A stretch of DNA of 60,767 nt from Phycicoccus flavus (GTDB lineage: Bacteria; Actinomycetota; Actinomycetes; Actinomycetales; Dermatophilaceae), in assembly GCF_004025965.2 (NCBI RefSeq), contig NZ_SAYU02000019.1, positions 1 to 60,767 of the forward strand, read 5' to 3'. Both the position numbers and the translations under genes were made by a program. Under the pieces are notes generated by a model that did not search any database, had not been told where the DNA came from, and worked only from the letters and a program-made list of their open reading frames with translations. The first letter of the stretch is position 1; the number at the start of each line of letters is the position of its first letter. This document shows positions 35,176-43,682 of this stretch, one piece after another.

Positions 35176-36675
35176 ATGACCGAGACCTCGCAGGTGACGA
35201 CCGACCCCGACGGCCCGGCCCCCGGGGGCTCCCTCGAGCGCTGGTTCCGCATCCACGAGCGCGGATCGACGCTCGGGCGGGAGGTGCGCGGCGGCGTCGC
35301 GACGTTCTTCACGATGGCCTACATCGTCGTGCTCAACCCGCTCATCCTCGGCTTCGTCCAGGACGCCGACGGCCGCTTCCTCGGGGGCGGGGACGCCCCG
35401 AACCTGCCCGCCATCGCCGCCGGCACCGCGCTCGTCGCCGGGGTGCTCACCATCCTCATGGGGGTCGTCGCGAACTACCCGCTGGCACTCGCCACCGGGC
35501 TCGGGCTCAACGCCTTCGTCGCCTACGCCGTGGCGAGCCGGATGACCTGGGCCGACGCCATGGGCCTGGTCGTGCTCGAGGGCCTGGTCATCCTCGTCCT
35601 CGTGCTCACCGGGTTCCGGCAGGCGGTGTTCAACGCGGTGCCGGCCCAGCTCAAGGTCGCGATCTCCGTGGGCATCGGCCTCTTCATTGCGCTCATCGGG
35701 CTCGTCGACGCCGGGTTCGTGCGCCGCACCGGCGCGGGTCCGGTTCCCGTCGAGCTCGGCGTCGGCGGGCAGCTGCAGGGGTGGCCCTCGCTCGTGTTCG
35801 CCCTCGGGCTTGTCCTCGTCGTCGCCCTGTGGGTGCGCCGGGTCAAGGGCGCCATCGTCATCTCGATCCTCACGATGACGGTGGTCGCCTTCGTCGTCGA
35901 GGCCATCGCCCACGTCGGACCCACCGTCACCGGGGTCGACGCCGAGGGCAACAACGTCGTCAACCCGACGGGCTGGAACCTCAACGTGCCGGCCTGGCCG
36001 GACCAGATCGCGTCGGTGAGCTTCGGGACGCTCGGGGAGTTCAGCCTGCTCGGCTCCTTCACCCGGGTGGGGGTCGTCGCGGCCGTGCTGCTCGTCTTCA
36101 CCCTCATGCTCGCCGACTTCTTCGACACCATGGGCACGATGACGGCGATCGGCGCCGAGGCCGGGCTGCTCGACGAGCAGGGCAACCCGCCGAACACCCG
36201 CCGCATCCTCGTCGTCGACTCCGTCGCGGCCGCGGCGGGCGGCGCCGCCGGGGTGTCGTCCAACACCTCGTACATCGAGTCGGCCTCCGGCGTCGGCGAG
36301 GGCGCGCGCACCGGGCTGGCGTCCGTGGTGACCGGGGTGCTCTTCCTCGTCGCCACGCTGTTCGCCCCGCTCGTGCAGGTCATCCCCAACGAGGCCGCCG
36401 TGCCCGCCCTCGTGCTCGTCGGGTTCCTCATGATGCAGCAGGTCACCGACATCGCCTGGGACGACCTCGAGATCGCCATCCCGGCGTTCCTCACGATCAT
36501 CCTCATGCCGTTCACGTACTCGATCACCGTGGGCATCGGCGCGGGGTTCGTCGCCTACGTCCTCATCAAGCTCGTCCGCGGCAAGGCCGCCGACATCCAC
36601 CCGATGATGTGGGGCACCGCGGCGATGTTCCTCGTCTACTTCTTCATCGAGCCCATCACCGAGCTCTTCACCTGA
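35176..36675 (+). CDS. NCS2-family purine permease (AzgA/PbuG-like)
   Basis: 499-aa permease with about 12-14 helices, probably importing hypoxanthine, guanine or adenine with protons. The family signatures are FFTMAYIVVLNPLI near the start, GLGLNAFVAY, LMLADFFDTMGTMTAIG and SSNTSYIESASGVGEGARTG, as in AzgA-type carriers. The substrate cannot be settled further. The leaderless-type start has TAGCCT 7 nt upstream. A long perfect palindrome lies 30 nt after the stop. Confidence 0.93.
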   Translation: MTETSQVTTDPDGPAPGGSLERWFRIHERGSTLGREVRGGVATFFTMAYIVVLNPLILGFVQDADGRFLGGGDAPNLPAIAAGTALVAGVLTILMGVVANYPLALATGLGLNAFVAYAVASRMTWADAMGLVVLEGLVILVLVLTGFRQAVFNAVPAQLKVAISVGIGLFIALIGLVDAGFVRRTGAGPVPVELGVGGQLQGWPSLVFALGLVLVVALWVRRVKGAIVISILTMTVVAFVVEAIAHVGPTVTGVDAEGNNVVNPTGWNLNVPAWPDQIASVSFGTLGEFSLLGSFTRVGVVAAVLLVFTLMLADFFDTMGTMTAIGAEAGLLDEQGNPPNTRRILVVDSVAAAAGGAAGVSSNTSYIESASGVGEGARTGLASVVTGVLFLVATLFAPLVQVIPNEAAVPALVLVGFLMMQQVTDIAWDDLEIAIPAFLTIILMPFTYSITVGIGAGFVAYVLIKLVRGKAADIHPMMWGTAAMFLVYFFIEPITELFT

Positions 36676-36704
36676 CCCCCGCCCCCCACCCCACCCGGCG
36701 CCGG

Positions 36705-36743
36705 CCGGCGGACATTTCGGGGTGACCCCGAAATGTCCGCCGG
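36705..36743. repeat. Perfect 18-bp palindrome after the NCS2 gene
   Basis: CCGGCGGACATTTCGGGG (36705-36722), three-base centre TGA, CCCCGAAATGTCCGCCGG (36726-36743). It would form a very stable hairpin on either strand and may terminate the NCS2 transcript, though no T-run follows. The ATTT/AAAT core inside GC-rich DNA is unusual here. Confidence 0.9.
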
Positions 36744-36748
36744 GACGG

Positions 36749-36778
36749 GGTTCGTAAGCGGGGTCTCGGTGACGAACC
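36749..36778. repeat. Second small inverted repeat
   Basis: GGTTCGT (36749-36755) and ACGAACC (36772-36778), 16 bp apart, immediately after the 18-bp palindrome. It contains the GGGTTCG word seen in the repeats at 842-1140 and 43484-43610. Confidence 0.5.
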
Positions 36779-36879
36779 GGGGTGTCGGCGAGTGAGGGGT
36801 GGCGGGTGCGTCCTCGGCGGGGTGTCGACCTCCCGCCGACCCGCGCGCGTGGGGCATGGCGCCTCCGCCCGGCGCACGA

Positions 36880-37040
36880 CCCGCGGGCACGGCGTCGGCC
36901 GGGCCTGCCCGACGCGCGACCGCGGACACGGCGCTGGCGGGACTGTCCAGCGCACGATGGCGGACACGGCGTCGGCGGGGGTCGTCCGACGCTCGTCCCG
37001 CGGACGAGGCGCCGGCCGGGGGCCGCCCGACATACCGCGA
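36880..37040. repeat. Degenerate tandem repeat of about 40 bp, four copies
   Basis: Four diverged units of 38-42 bp, each built as GCNCGA/GT, CCGCGGAC-like, ACGGCG(T/C)(C/T)GGC, then GTCC(G/A)AC-like. No start codon with a ribosome binding site or family match was found, so it is treated as non-coding. Together with the palindromes it fills a 438-bp gap between genes; the stretch 36780-36879 shows nothing clear. Confidence 0.5.
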
Positions 37041-37053
37041 GGCCGCCGTGGAA

Positions 37054-37085
37054 TAGTTAGCACAGGTAATGAGTTGTGCTAACTA
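37054..37085. promoter_or_regulatory. Putative MarR operator
   Basis: Perfect 11-bp inverted repeat TAGTTAGCACA (37054-37064) and TGTGCTAACTA (37075-37085) with a 10-bp spacer, ending 28 bp before the marR start. It is the only AT-rich segment in the area. Position and symmetry fit autoregulation of the marR-MFS operon. Confidence 0.8.
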
Positions 37086-37113
37086 CCCATGACGACGACC
37101 ACCGGAGACAGCC

Positions 37114-37563
37114 GTGCCCACATCCGCCACCGCGCCGGCGCTGACCCGCGCGCAGAAGGACCGCCTGACCAGCGACCTGCGGATGGCGTGCATGCGCATC
37201 TCCCGGCGGTCCAGGTTCGAGAGCACGACGGACCTCGCGCCGCACCAGTTCTCGGTCCTCGTCCGGCTGGAGAACGGCCCGCGGACCCCGAAGGAGGTCG
37301 CGGACATCGAGCAGCTGTCGGCGCCGAGCGTGTCGCGGACGGTGGGCGGGCTCGTCGAGCGCGGGCTCGTCGAGCGCTCGGACGACCCGGCGGACGGCCG
37401 TCAGGTGATCCTGTCGCTGACCGCGGAGGGGCGTCGGGCGATCAAGGAGACCCGACGACGCCGCGACCAGTGGCTGGCGACCCGTCTGGAGCACCTGGAC
37501 GACGCCGAGCGGGCGGTGCTCGTCGAAGCGGCGGCGATCCTGGAACGCGTGGCGGCGGAGTGA
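37114..37563 (+). CDS. MarR-family transcriptional regulator
   Basis: 149-aa dimeric winged-helix regulator. The HTH is TPKEVADIEQLSAPSVSRTV followed by GLVERGLVERSDDPADGRQV (the DxR wing). It probably represses itself and the MFS gene that follows, from the 11-bp palindrome in its promoter. The ligand is unknown. GTG 37114 follows CGGAGA. The stop overlaps the start of the MFS gene (GTGA). A MarR gene occurs between DUF2530 and serC genes in several actinobacteria. Confidence 0.93.
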   Translation: MPTSATAPALTRAQKDRLTSDLRMACMRISRRSRFESTTDLAPHQFSVLVRLENGPRTPKEVADIEQLSAPSVSRTVGGLVERGLVERSDDPADGRQVILSLTAEGRRAIKETRRRRDQWLATRLEHLDDAERAVLVEAAAILERVAAE

Positions 37564-38870
37564 GCCCCACCTTCAGCTCCTTCGGCATCCGCAACTACCG
37601 GCTCTGGTGGACCGGCGGCTTCGTCTCGAACATCGGCACCTGGGTCGGGCGCGTCGGGCAGGACTGGCTGGTCCTCACCGTCCTCTCCAACGGGTCCGCG
37701 ACCGCGCTCGGCATCGTCACCGGGCTGCAGTTCCTCCCCTTCCTGCTGCTGGCGCCGTGGGCCGGGCTCGTCGCCGACCGCTTCCCCAAGCACCGCGTGC
37801 TCCTGTTCACCCAGTCGATGCTGCTGCTCAACAGCCTCGTCCTCGGGCTGCTCGCCGTCACCGGCACCGCGCAGCTGTGGCACGTCTACGCCATCGCCTC
37901 CTTCCAGGGCGTGATGACGGCCCTCAACAACCCCGCCCAGCAGGCGTTCGTCTCCGAGATGGTGCCGACCGACCGGATCGCCAACGCCGTGGCGCTGAAC
38001 TCGGCGTCCTTCAACTCCGGCCGCCTCGTCGGGCCGGCCGTCGCCGGGCTCGTCATCGCCTGGTGGGGCACCGGCGAGGCGCTGCTCGTCAACACCCTGA
38101 CCTTCGTCTTCGTCATCGTCGCGCTGCTGCGCATCCGGCCCGACGAGCTGAAGCCGGTGCCGCTCAGCCGGGGCCGCGGGCGGATCCGCGAAGGCATCGC
38201 CTACGTCCGCCACCGCCGCGACCTCCAGCTCGTCATGGGGCTGGTCTTCGTGCTCGGGACCTTCGGGATGAACTTCCAGATCACGATGGCGCTCATGGCG
38301 ACCAAGGTGTTCGACAAGGGCGCCAGCGAGTTCGGGCTGCTCGGGTCGGTCATGGCGGTCGGGTCCCTGACGGCCGCACTGCTGTCGGCCCGACGACGTC
38401 GGCCGCGCCTGCGGGTGCTGCTCGTCGCCCTGCTCGGGTTCGTCGTCGCGACGGCGGCGGCCGCGCTGGCCCCGACGTACTGGACCTTCGCCGCGGCGCT
38501 GACGCTCGTCGGGCTCGCGTCGCTGACCGCCCTGACCACCGCGAACGCGATGGTGCAGACCCGCGTCGCCCCCGAGATGCGCGGCCGGGTCATGGCCCTC
38601 TACCTCGCCATCCTCATGGGCGGGACGCCGGCGGGGGCGCCGCTCATCGGCTGGGTGTCCGAGCTGTTCGGGCCGCGCTGGACCATCGGCGTCGGCACGG
38701 TGGCCGTCGGGCTGGCCGTCGCCGCGGCCGCGGTCTACCTCACCCGGACCGAGAACGTCCGGGTCAGCTTCGAGTCCCACGGCTCGCCGCACCTGCAGGT
38801 CACCTCGACGCCGCTGCGCGCGGACCGGCACGAGGACGTGTCGGTCCCGGTGCCCGAGACGGCCCGGTGA
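37560..38870 (+). CDS. MFS transporter, DHA3/EntS type, in a MarR operon
   Basis: 436-aa permease of the MFS_3 type, about 12 helices. Family wording includes NYRLWWTGGFVSNIGTWVGR at the N-terminus and LAPWAGLVADRFPKHRVLL (loop 2-3), with LNNPAQQAFVSEMVP in the middle. Such proteins export drugs or siderophores. Control by the adjacent MarR is inferred from the operon (4-nt overlap) and the shared operator. The tail after about residue 400 is hydrophilic. Confidence 0.92.
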   Translation: MSPTFSSFGIRNYRLWWTGGFVSNIGTWVGRVGQDWLVLTVLSNGSATALGIVTGLQFLPFLLLAPWAGLVADRFPKHRVLLFTQSMLLLNSLVLGLLAVTGTAQLWHVYAIASFQGVMTALNNPAQQAFVSEMVPTDRIANAVALNSASFNSGRLVGPAVAGLVIAWWGTGEALLVNTLTFVFVIVALLRIRPDELKPVPLSRGRGRIREGIAYVRHRRDLQLVMGLVFVLGTFGMNFQITMALMATKVFDKGASEFGLLGSVMAVGSLTAALLSARRRRPRLRVLLVALLGFVVATAAAALAPTYWTFAAALTLVGLASLTALTTANAMVQTRVAPEMRGRVMALYLAILMGGTPAGAPLIGWVSELFGPRWTIGVGTVAVGLAVAAAAVYLTRTENVRVSFESHGSPHLQVTSTPLRADRHEDVSVPVPETAR

Positions 38871-38913
38871 CCGGTCGCGGCCGGCGGTCACCGCGGCTGC
38901 GACGATGGGCCTC

Positions 38914-39000
38914 GTGACCCCGACCTTCCGGCGCCGGATGACCCTCGCCGTGCTCGCGCTGCTCGTCGCGGTCGCCGTGGTCTACGCGCTGACGCAGTGA
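38914..39000 (+). CDS. Very small single-helix membrane peptide
   Basis: 28 codons from GTG 38914 (or 31 from ATG 38905): a basic start (FRRRM) followed by a hydrophobic helix TLAVLALLVAVAVVYAL and the stop. GACGAT lies 7 nt before the GTG, close to the leaderless pattern seen elsewhere. A strong bidirectional terminator begins 6 nt past the stop, which supports a real transcript end. No family was recognised. Confidence 0.5.
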   Translation: MTPTFRRRMTLAVLALLVAVAVVYALTQ

Positions 39001-39005
39001 CCCGC

Positions 39006-39040
39006 GGCGGGCCGGCCGGCGGTGCACCGGCCGGCCCGCC
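39006..39040. terminator. Bidirectional terminator between the small peptide gene and serC
   Basis: 14-bp perfect stem GGCGGGCCGGCCGG and CCGGCCGGCCCGCC with a 7-nt loop, placed between the stops at 39000 and 39044. Confidence 0.8.
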
Positions 39041-39043
39041 GGA

Positions 39044-40282
<1,239 letters not shown>

Positions 40283-40299
40283 TCACAGGTGCCGCCCGC

Positions 40300-40404
40300 A
40301 TGCCGGACGCCGGGTCCACCACGTGGGCGCCCCCGACGTTCCGCTCGCAGAACCTCCTCGCCCTGCTCGCGGTGATGTCCGGTGACCGCCGGCTGAGGGT
40401 TTAG
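40300..40404 (+). CDS. Possible 34-aa peptide in the serC-citrate synthase gap
   Basis: ATG 40300 to TAG 40404 encodes a short peptide containing TTWAPPTFRSQNLLALLAVM followed by SGDRRLRV. It is antisense to nothing and fills much of a 243-bp gap. The mixed residue composition looks more protein-like than a random GC-rich frame, but there is no clear ribosome binding site. Low confidence. Confidence 0.3.
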   Translation: MPDAGSTTWAPPTFRSQNLLALLAVMSGDRRLRV

Positions 40405-40414
40405 GGACGGTGGG

Positions 40415-41533
40415 TCAGGGCTTGGCGCGGTAGCCGGGGACCGCCGACAGCGGGCGCTCGCCCTCGCCGACGTACCGGGAGCTGGGGCGGATGAGCCGGC
40501 CGGTGCGCTTCTGCTCGAGGATGTGCGCCGACCAGCCGGCCGTGCGGGCGCAGACGAAGAGGGGCGTCATCATCTCGCCCGGGACCTCCGCGAAGTCGAG
40601 CAGCACCGCCGCCCAGAAGTCGACGTTCGTCTCCATCCGGCGGTTCGGGTAGCGCTCGGCGAGCTCGGCGATGGCCGCCTTCTCGAGCTCCAGCGCCACC
40701 TCGTACCGGGGCGCGCCGAGCCGGCGGCAGGTGTCGCGCAGCACCGCGGCGCGCGGGTCGTAGGCCCGGTAGACCCGGTGCCCGAACCCCATGAGCCGCT
40801 CCTTGCGGTCCATGACGGACCTGACGTAGCGGGTGGCGTCGCCCATCTGCTCGACGCCCTCGATCATGTGCTGCGCCCGCGACGGCGCCCCGCCGTGGAG
40901 GGGCCCGGACAGCGCGCCGATGGCGCCGGACAGGCAGGCCGCGACGTCGGCGCCGGTGGAGGCGATGACCCGCGCGGTGAACGTCGAGGCGTTCATGCCG
41001 TGCTCGGCGGCGCTGATGAAGTAGGAGTCGATGGCCTCGACGTGCTGGGGGTCGGGCTCGCCCCGCCAGCGGATCATGAACCGCTCGGGGATGGTCTTGC
41101 CCTTGTCGACCTCGGACTGCGGCACCATCGGCCGGTCCTGGCCGCGGGCCGACTGGCCGATGAAAGAGATGGCCATGACCGAGGCCCGGGCCAGGTTCTC
41201 GCGCGCCTCGTTGTCGGCGGTGTCCAGCAGCGGCTTGAACCCCCACACGGGGGCCAGCTGGGCGATCGCGGACTGGACGTCGACCCGGATGTCGCCGGTG
41301 TGCACCGGCAGCGGGAACGGCTCGGCGGGCGGCAGGCCGGGGTCGAGCTCGCCGTCGACGAGCAGCCCCCACACCTGCCCGAAGGACACGGTGCCGACGA
41401 GGTCGTTGATGTCGACGCCCCGGTAGCGCAGGGCCCCGCCTTCCTTGTCCGGCTCGGCGATGTCGCTCTCGAAGGCGATGACGCCCTCCAGCCCGGGGTA
41501 GAAGTTCGGGTCCTTCGCGGTGGGGTCCGCCAT
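40415..41533 (-). CDS. Citrate synthase 2 (CitA type)
   Basis: Condenses oxaloacetate with acetyl-CoA (or propionyl-CoA in methylcitrate synthases); 372 aa. Recognisable sites are GPLHGGAPSRAQ with an active-site His, MGFGHRVYRAYDPRA with the second His, and the Asp/Arg region FAEVPGEMMTPLFVCARTAG. The short N-terminus places it in the type used as CitA (Rv0889c) in mycobacteria rather than the longer type II GltA. AGAAGGAGC precedes ATG 41533; the open frame extends to 41572 but without a better start. Confidence 0.94.
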   Translation of the reverse strand: MADPTAKDPNFYPGLEGVIAFESDIAEPDKEGGALRYRGVDINDLVGTVSFGQVWGLLVDGELDPGLPPAEPFPLPVHTGDIRVDVQSAIAQLAPVWGFKPLLDTADNEARENLARASVMAISFIGQSARGQDRPMVPQSEVDKGKTIPERFMIRWRGEPDPQHVEAIDSYFISAAEHGMNASTFTARVIASTGADVAACLSGAIGALSGPLHGGAPSRAQHMIEGVEQMGDATRYVRSVMDRKERLMGFGHRVYRAYDPRAAVLRDTCRRLGAPRYEVALELEKAAIAELAERYPNRRMETNVDFWAAVLLDFAEVPGEMMTPLFVCARTAGWSAHILEQKRTGRLIRPSSRYVGEGERPLSAVPGYRAKP

Positions 41534-41678
41534 CGGTGCTCCTTCTCGCTCGTCGTTGTCGCGCGGGGCCATTGTGCACGGCCGGGCCCGGCGCGCCCAG
41601 GGCCGCGCCGCTGTCCTGGACGGCAGCGGCCGCGCGCGACGGGCGGCCCGGCGGGCACCCGGGGTCCGGGGCCAGGGG

Positions 41679-42572
41679 TCAGCCGGCCTTGGGGTCGCGC
41701 ACCGTCATGTCGGGGGTCCCGATGTCGCGGATCTCGAACAGGTCGGTGGCCTCGATGAGCTTGCTCAGCTTGGCGTAGCCGTAGTTGCGCGAGTCGAAGG
41801 AGGACTGGTTGTTGATGCGCTGCCCGACGGTGCCGATGCGCGCCCAGCCGTCGTCGTCGGACGCGCTGTCGATGGCGCGCCGCAGGAGGGCGACGAGCTT
41901 GGTGTCGCGGCGCAGCTGGGAGCGGGTGGCGCGCTCGGTGGACGCGGCGGTGGCCGCCGCCTTGCGCGTCCCCGCCTTGGCCGTCTTCTTCGCGGGCTCC
42001 GGTGCCTCGGAGGCGTCCAGCGGCTCCAGGGGCTCGGGCGTCGTTGACGCGGCAGGGGTCGCCGCCGACCCGGACGAGGTGCGCCCCGACCGGCCGCCCC
42101 GCGCCGGGGTCTCGTCGGCGTCGTCCTGGCCGCTCGGCGCCTTGAGCCGGTCCAGGACGAGGAAGCGGGTGCAGGCGTCCTGGAACGCGCTCGGGGTCTT
42201 GGCGTCGCCGAACCCGTAGACGGCGACGCCGTGCTCGCGCAGGTGGATGACGAGCGGGGTGAAGTCGGCGTCGGAGGACACGATGGCGAAGGCGTCGGGG
42301 CGCTGGGTGTGGAGGATCTCGACGGCGTCGACCGCGAGGGCCATGTCGCTGGCGTTCTTGCCCTTGGCCGGGTCGAACTGCTGCACCGGCCGGATCGCGT
42401 TCTCGTGGAGGACGTCGGTCCAGCCCTTGAGCTCGGTCTTGGTCCAGTTGCCGTAGGCGCGCCGGATGGTCGTCTCGCCCAGGGCCGACAGCTCGCCGAG
42501 GATGACGTCGATACGCCGGGCCCGCGCGTTGTCGGCGTCGATGAGCAGCGCGATGCGCGCGGAGTCGGTCAT
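41679..42572 (-). CDS. NYN-domain (LabA-like) protein with OST-HTH/LOTUS-type C-terminus
   Basis: 297-aa protein. Residues 1-145 are a NYN/PIN-like nuclease domain: ALLIDADNARAR with the first acidic residues, GKNASDMALAVDAVEIL and IVSSDADFTPLV with the others. An Ala/Thr/Lys-rich linker follows (about 150-215). Residues 220-297 (RRDTKLVALLRRAIDSASDD, then GYAKLSKLIEATDLFEI) resemble an OST-HTH/LOTUS RNA-binding domain. RNase activity is probable from the acidic residues; targets are unknown. TAGCCT lies 6 nt before ATG 42572, so the message is probably leaderless. Confidence 0.92.
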   Translation of the reverse strand: MTDSARIALLIDADNARARRIDVILGELSALGETTIRRAYGNWTKTELKGWTDVLHENAIRPVQQFDPAKGKNASDMALAVDAVEILHTQRPDAFAIVSSDADFTPLVIHLREHGVAVYGFGDAKTPSAFQDACTRFLVLDRLKAPSGQDDADETPARGGRSGRTSSGSAATPAASTTPEPLEPLDASEAPEPAKKTAKAGTRKAAATAASTERATRSQLRRDTKLVALLRRAIDSASDDDGWARIGTVGQRINNQSSFDSRNYGYAKLSKLIEATDLFEIRDIGTPDMTVRDPKAG

Positions 42573-42578
42573 CGATGC

Positions 42579-42584
42579 AGGCTA
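42579..42584 (-). promoter_or_regulatory. Predicted -10 box of the NYN gene (leaderless)
   Basis: TAGCCT 6 nt before the ATG on the minus strand; no Shine-Dalgarno. Confidence 0.5.
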
Positions 42585-42771
42585 GCGGGCGGTGCCCGTC
42601 CGACGGGCGGGCCCGGGGTCGCCTGTGGACCAGCGCGCGCCGGTCGTCGGGCGGTCCGGTGCCGGGCAGCAACCGTGACCCGCGCGTCACGAGGCGGGGG
42701 CGGCCGCCCGGTGGACCTCCCGTGGTGTCGAAGCCCTCCGGCGGACCGGAGGTCGCCCGGTGCGGTCGGCC

Positions 42772-42777
42772 TAGGGT
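42772..42777 (+). promoter_or_regulatory. Predicted -10 box of pdxH (leaderless)
   Basis: TAGGGT 7 nt before ATG 42785. Confidence 0.5.
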
Positions 42778-42784
42778 GGAGCGC

Positions 42785-43462
42785 ATGGACCCACGACGCG
42801 TCGACTACACCGGTGAGGGCATCAGCGAGAGCGACCTGCTGGACACCCCGTACGCGCAGATCCGGCTCTGGGTCGACGAGGCGGTGACCCGGGCCGACGC
42901 GCAGGACGACGTCCCCGAGCCGTACGCGCTGTCGGTCGCGACCGCCGACGCCCAGGGCCGGCCGAACGTGCGCACCGTCCTCATGCGCTTCCTCGACGAG
43001 CGCGGCCCCGGCTTCGTCACCGCGACGACGTCGACCAAGGGCCGCGAGATCGGCGAGACCGGGTACCTCGCCGCCGCCCTCACCTGGCCGGCGATGTTCC
43101 GCTCCATCCGGTTCCGGGGGCGGGCGGTCCCCGTCGATGCCGATGAGCTGCAGGGGTACTGGGCCTCGCGGCCGTGGGCGTCGCGGATCTCGGCCTGGGC
43201 CTCGCAGCAGTCGCAGCCGACCGACTCGCGGGCCGACCTCGAGGCGGCGTTCGAGGAGCGGGCCGCGCAGTTCCCGGACACCGGCTCCGACGACGACGTG
43301 CCCGTGCCCGACTTCTGGGGCGGCTACCGCGTGCTGCCCGACGAGGTCGAGTTGTGGGGCGGTCGGCGCAACCGGCTGCACGACCGGATCGTGTACACCC
43401 GGGTCGGCGAGGGCGACCTCGGCGACGCCGGGTCGTGGGAGGTCTCGCGCCGCCAGCCCTGA
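42785..43462 (+). CDS. pdxH: Pyridoxamine 5'-phosphate oxidase
   Basis: FMN enzyme making pyridoxal phosphate from pyridoxine or pyridoxamine phosphate; 225 aa. Motifs: RTVLMRFLDERGPGFVTATT with the FMN-binding Arg, then ISAWASQQSQP, and the C-terminal substrate site PDFWGGYRVLPDEVELWGG with RLHDRIVY. All the expected parts are present. It is divergent from the NYN gene and near citrate synthase and serC. Start ATG 42785 appears leaderless. Confidence 0.96.
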   Translation: MDPRRVDYTGEGISESDLLDTPYAQIRLWVDEAVTRADAQDDVPEPYALSVATADAQGRPNVRTVLMRFLDERGPGFVTATTSTKGREIGETGYLAAALTWPAMFRSIRFRGRAVPVDADELQGYWASRPWASRISAWASQQSQPTDSRADLEAAFEERAAQFPDTGSDDDVPVPDFWGGYRVLPDEVELWGGRRNRLHDRIVYTRVGEGDLGDAGSWEVSRRQP

Positions 43463-43483
43463 GCGCGGCCGCCGACCCGGTGC

Positions 43484-43582
43484 GCACGACACGTCCGGGG
43501 TTCGCACGACACGTCCGGGGTTCGCGTGGCCGTGCGGGGTTCGCAAGACACGTCGGGGGTTCGCAAGGCTTGTCCGGGGTTC
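43484..43582. repeat. 20-bp tandem repeat array, five copies
   Basis: Units at 43484, 43504, 43524, 43543 and 43563 are 20 bp long (the third is 19). The first two are identical (GCACGACACGTCCGGGGTTC) and the rest diverge in the first 12 bases while keeping the GGGGTTC end. The array begins 21 bp after the pdxH stop. No spacers separate the units, so it is not a CRISPR array. Confidence 0.88.
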
Positions 43583-43610
43583 GCGTGGTCGGTCTTCCCC
43601 GGCGAACCCC
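43576..43610. repeat. Inverted repeat closing the 20-bp array
   Basis: GGGGTTCGC (43576-43584) overlaps the last repeat unit, and GCGAACCCC (43602-43610) is its perfect complement 17 bp on. The same GGGTTCGC/GCGAACCC pair occurs in the 107-bp repeats at 842-1140. It could end the pdxH transcript. Confidence 0.7.
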
Positions 43611-43644
43611 CGACGACCCGGATGGGGCGGGAAAGTCGGGACGC

Positions 43645-43668
43645 GGGGGTGGGGTGGGGTGAGTCGGG
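43645..43668 (+). other. Potential G-quadruplex sequence
   Basis: Four G-runs of 5, 4, 4 and 3 separated by 1, 1 and 6 bases, followed by more G-runs up to 43683. It lies between the 3' ends of pdxH and the SDR gene. Formation in vivo is not shown. Confidence 0.4.
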
Positions 43669-43682
43669 ACGTGAGGGTGGGG

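Noticed and set aside
43484-43582. CRISPR or att-site array
   Set aside because: 20-bp units without spacers; no integrase or tRNA nearby.
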